Source: Pseudarthrobacter sp. Fe7
GTDB lineage: Bacteria > Actinomycetota > Actinomycetes > Actinomycetales > Micrococcaceae
Direction of reading: 5' to 3'
DNA length: 64,000 nucleotides
Assembly: GCA_024372495.1 (NCBI GenBank)
Contig: CP099977.1
Location: 1-64,000 of the forward strand
A program made the position numbers and the translations under genes. Positions within the stretch are counted from its first letter, which is position 1. Each line of letters opens with the position of its first letter. The notes under the pieces are model-generated. The model saw nothing but the letters and a program-made list of their open reading frames with translations, ran no database searches and was not told the DNA's origin. This document shows, in pieces, positions 61,778 through 64,000 of the stretch.

Positions 61778-62500
61778 ATGTCCAAAAACACGGCAGAAGC
61801 ACGCCTGCATGCCAAGGCTAAACACAAAGCCAAGCAGCAGGCAAAGAAGACCACCCTGGGCCAGCGCGCCGCCGTCCTTGCGGCATCCTGCGCGGTGCTG
61901 GTTGGGGTAGGCGCGGCAGGACAAGCCAACAGCAGCATGACTCCGGTGTCGTCCACCGGGTCAAACGCGGCAGCTGCGGACGCCCAAATGAGCATCGAGA
62001 AGAGCGAAATCCGCTCCAACCCGGCAGCCTCGGTTCCGGCTGCCATCAGCGTGGCACCCCAGGCGGCCGAACCAGCACCCGCGCCCGCTGCGGCCGCTCC
62101 CGCAGCGGCACCGGCAGCCCCGGCGGCAGAAGCGCCCGCCCCTGCACCCGCACCCGCCCCCGCCCCCGCACCGGCACCCGCCGTCGCGGTCAACGATCCC
62201 GCAGGCGCCCAGGCCTACGCCGCTGGCCAGCTGGCAACTTTTGGCTGGGGACCGGACCAGATGCAGTGCCTGCAGACGCTGTGGACCAAGGAATCGGACT
62301 GGACCACCACGGCCACCAATCCCAGCAGCGGGGCATACGGCATCGTCCAGTCCCTGCCCGCGGAGAAGATGGCCAGCTCCGGAGCCGACTACCTCACCAA
62401 CTACCGCACGCAGATCAACTGGGGCCTGGACTACATCAAGAAGAGCTACCAGTCGCCCTGCGGTGCATTGAGCTTCCACCTGGCGCACCACTGGTACTAG
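61778..62500 (+). CDS. Secreted lytic transglycosylase-like protein
   Basis: The ATG at 61778 follows GAGAGG (61763-61768). A basic N-terminus and export segment (LGQRAAVLAASCAVLVGVGA) lead to an Ala/Pro repeat region (about residues 85-145, APAPAPAPAPAPAPA) that may span the wall. The C-terminal domain (QMQCLQTLWTKESDWTTTAT, NPSSGAYGIVQSLPAEKMAS, YRTQINWGLDYIKKSYQSPC) has the catalytic Glu in KESDW and the SSGAYGIVQ motif of lysozyme-like transglycosylases. The riboswitch upstream links it to c-di-AMP and osmotic wall control. The frame is intact. Confidence 0.88.
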   Translation: MSKNTAEARLHAKAKHKAKQQAKKTTLGQRAAVLAASCAVLVGVGAAGQANSSMTPVSSTGSNAAAADAQMSIEKSEIRSNPAASVPAAISVAPQAAEPAPAPAAAAPAAAPAAPAAEAPAPAPAPAPAPAPAPAVAVNDPAGAQAYAAGQLATFGWGPDQMQCLQTLWTKESDWTTTATNPSSGAYGIVQSLPAEKMASSGADYLTNYRTQINWGLDYIKKSYQSPCGALSFHLAHHWY

Positions 62501-62635
62501 GCACCCCTCCTCCTGCGGCACCGCACCAAGGGACACCTTGGGTTGGGCGCGCAAACGCTAGTGGTGCCCGACGGCGCGTCCCGGCTGCCCGCCGTCGTAC
62601 GCCTTGCGTGCGGGGCACGGCGGGGGAATTGCAGC

Positions 62636-62683
62636 GCCAACCGCGGGCCGTATCCAAGAGGATGCGGCCCGCGGTTGGCTTTA
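62636..62683. terminator. Strong hairpin between convergent genes
   Basis: GCCAACCGCGGGCCG (62636-62650) pairs perfectly with CGGCCCGCGGTTGGC (62665-62679), with TTT after it on the plus strand. It serves the lytic-protein gene and abuts the end of the opposite VOC gene. Confidence 0.8.
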
Positions 62684-63085
62684 ACTGCCAGCCTGCCCCG
62701 CGCTGTCCTGCCCGGCGTTCCGCCACGGGATGTACTGGACAGACCACTTGTTCCCGTCCGGATCGGCGAAGTGCACGAAGTGGCCCCAATCCTGGACGTC
62801 CACATCGCTGACATCAACGCCGTTGTTTTTCAGGTAATCGTGCGCAGCCTTGATGTCGCTGACCACAAGCTGCAGGTTTGACCCGGTGCCGGGAGGGGCG
62901 TCCGTGAGCCCCTCCCCGATGCAGATGGAGCAGGCCGAACCGGGCGGCGTCAGCTGCACGAAGCGGATGTCGTCCGACGGCCGCTCGTCGTAGTCGGCGT
63001 TGAAGCCCACCTTGTTGACGTAGAAATCCTTGGCGCGGTCAACGTCGGATACGGGAACAAAGGCAAGTTCGAGTTTCCAGTCCAT
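62681..63085 (-). CDS. VOC-family (glyoxalase-like) protein
   Basis: The ATG at 63085 (MDWKLELAFVPVSDVDRAKD) is preferred over GTG 63091. The 134-aa product shows the two beta-alpha-beta-beta-beta modules of the vicinal oxygen chelate fold: FYVNKVGFNADYDERPSDD and IKAAHDYLKNNGVDVSDVDV, with the final metal-site region FADPDGNKWSVQYIPW. The glyoxalase pattern HxxxQ at the first metal position is not obvious, so the activity is open. The frame is intact. Confidence 0.8.
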   Translation of the reverse strand: MDWKLELAFVPVSDVDRAKDFYVNKVGFNADYDERPSDDIRFVQLTPPGSACSICIGEGLTDAPPGTGSNLQLVVSDIKAAHDYLKNNGVDVSDVDVQDWGHFVHFADPDGNKWSVQYIPWRNAGQDSAGQAGS

Positions 63086-63129
63086 CCGCACAGGCTAGCG
63101 GCGGAGCCGCCGTCCGAAAAGGGGGAACG

Positions 63130-63766
63130 CTACCCTGCGATGCCGTAGAGGCGGTCGCCGGCGTCGCCCAGGCCGGGAACGATGTAGGACTTTTCGTTGA
63201 GCTTCTCGTCGATGGAGGCCAGGACGATGTGCACGTTAGCGTCGCCGAGTTCCTCCTCCAGCTTGGCCAGGCCCTCGGGGGCCGCCAGCAGGCAGATGCA
63301 GGTGACGTCGGACGCGCCCCGCTTGAACAGGAACTTGATGGCCTCGCGCAGGGTGCCGCCGGTGGCCAGCATGGGGTCCAGGACGAACACCTGGCGTCCG
63401 GTGAGATCCTCCGGAAGCCGCTCCGCGTAGGTGATGATGTCCAGCGTCTCCTCGTCCCGGGCCATGCCCAGGAAGCCCACCTCGGCGGTGGGGACCAGCT
63501 TGGTCATGCCCTCCAGCATGCCAAGGCCTGCACGCAGGATGGGGACCACCAGCGGGGTGGGCTTGGTGAACGCGGTGCCGATGGTGGTGCTGACCGGCGT
63601 CTCGATGGTAACGGGCTCGGTGCGGACCTCGCGCGTGGCTTCGTAGGCCAGCAGGGTCACCAGGCTCCTCCGTCAGCTGCCGGAAGACCGGCGACGGCGT
63701 GTTCTTATCCCGCAGGACGGTGAGCTTGTGGGCGACCAGGGGGTGGTCAACAACGAGAGTACGCAT
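63130..63766 (-). CDS. upp: Uracil phosphoribosyltransferase, frame broken
   Basis: The ATG at 63766 starts [20 protein letters not shown]. The PRPP loop is [20 protein letters not shown], the flexible region [15 protein letters not shown] and the uracil-binding end [12 protein letters not shown]. The extra base in CAGGCT 63661-63666 breaks the frame after residue 34; removal restores [20 protein letters not shown] and 211 aa, the usual length. The enzyme salvages uracil to UMP. Immediately upstream lies the end of a PAP2 phosphatase gene on the same strand. Confidence 0.93.
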
Positions 63767-63778
63767 CCCCCAAAACTA

Positions 63779-64000
63779 TCATCCGGTGGTGTCCTTGTTG
63801 TGGGTGCCGTGGGCATGGTCCTTGCCGGCGCCGTGCACTTCCTCCGCCACCACGTCTCGGACGATCGGCCGGTCGAACGATGGGGCCGCCCCTGCATGCT
63901 CCCGCCTGCGTACCAGGTGGAACAGCCTGTGGGCCAGGATCACCACGCCCACCCAGGTCAGGCCGAGCAGCCAGCCCGCCATGACGTCCGTCAGCCAATG
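63779..64000 (-). CDS. PAP2-family membrane phosphatase (C-terminal part)
   Basis: The frame is open to the right window edge and begins HWLTDVMAGWLLGLTWVGVV, the end of the third PAP2 signature (SRxxxxxHxxxD) with its catalytic His and Asp and the last membrane segment. A charged cytosolic tail follows (VRDVVAEEVHGAGKDHAHGT). An ATG at 63982 is internal, not the start. PAP2 enzymes dephosphorylate lipids such as phosphatidic acid or undecaprenyl pyrophosphate. The 3' end is 12 bp from upp. Confidence 0.75.
   Translation of the reverse strand, partial: HWLTDVMAGWLLGLTWVGVVILAHRLFHLVRRREHAGAAPSFDRPIVRDVVAEEVHGAGKDHAHGTHNKDTTG

Overview
The window is a high-GC actinobacterial chromosome segment, most likely from Arthrobacter or Pseudarthrobacter (Micrococcaceae). 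The supporting evidence is the gene set: the bacterial proteasome activator Bpa, GTP-type PEP carboxykinase, a RecQ with a phosphoribosyltransferase-like tail, a c-di-AMP riboswitch before a cell-wall lytic gene, and many GTG/TTG starts. There are no rRNAs, insertion sequences, prophage genes or CRISPR arrays. Four tRNA genes (Thr-CGT, Ser-TGA, Ser-GCT, Arg-ACG) are present, each followed by a strong hairpin terminator.

Layout. 1-2.3 kb: the end of holB, a secreted hydrolase and tRNA-Thr. 2.7-9.2 kb: three adjacent exported phosphohydrolase-type genes whose promoter regions carry 11-bp-phased TGAAC/TTAAC repeats resembling actinobacterial PHO boxes. 9.2-17.9 kb: small conserved proteins, a deacetylase, a PaaK-like ligase, type II NADH dehydrogenase, a membrane protein and an aldo/keto reductase. 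18-27 kb: Bpa and its neighbour, cstA-ybdD, a PadR-regulated ABC/FtsX exporter and a quinone oxidoreductase. 27-36 kb: a large FAD protein, an S9 peptidase, GNAT, MFS and RecQ. 36-44 kb: phosphohexomutase, NsrR-Hmp nitric oxide defence, pckG and a flavin disulfide reductase. 44-50.5 kb: a TetR-controlled ATPase-like/YhgE operon, a divergent LysR/EamA pair and a SixA-like phosphatase. 50.8-61.4 kb: an orphan winged-helix regulator, then a two-component system with a surface-glycosylation operon (a GT2-GtrA fusion and two YkcB-like GT39 proteins). 61.5-64 kb: the c-di-AMP riboswitch and lytic protein, a VOC protein, upp and the end of a PAP2 phosphatase.

The most striking feature is not a gene. 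I count 34 single-base insertions that all turn AGCTG into AGCCTG (CAGCT into CAGGCT on the other strand), always with G or C on both sides. They break 25 genes, many of them core genes. Eleven further one-base losses lie mostly in G/C runs. Removing or restoring one base at each site gives a full-length protein with the expected family motifs in every case, and all corrected lengths are multiples of three. The best reading is a motif-specific consensus error, possibly caused by a modified base at AGCT, rather than real gene decay. CDS entries below therefore give the full span of the restored gene and state where the frame breaks.
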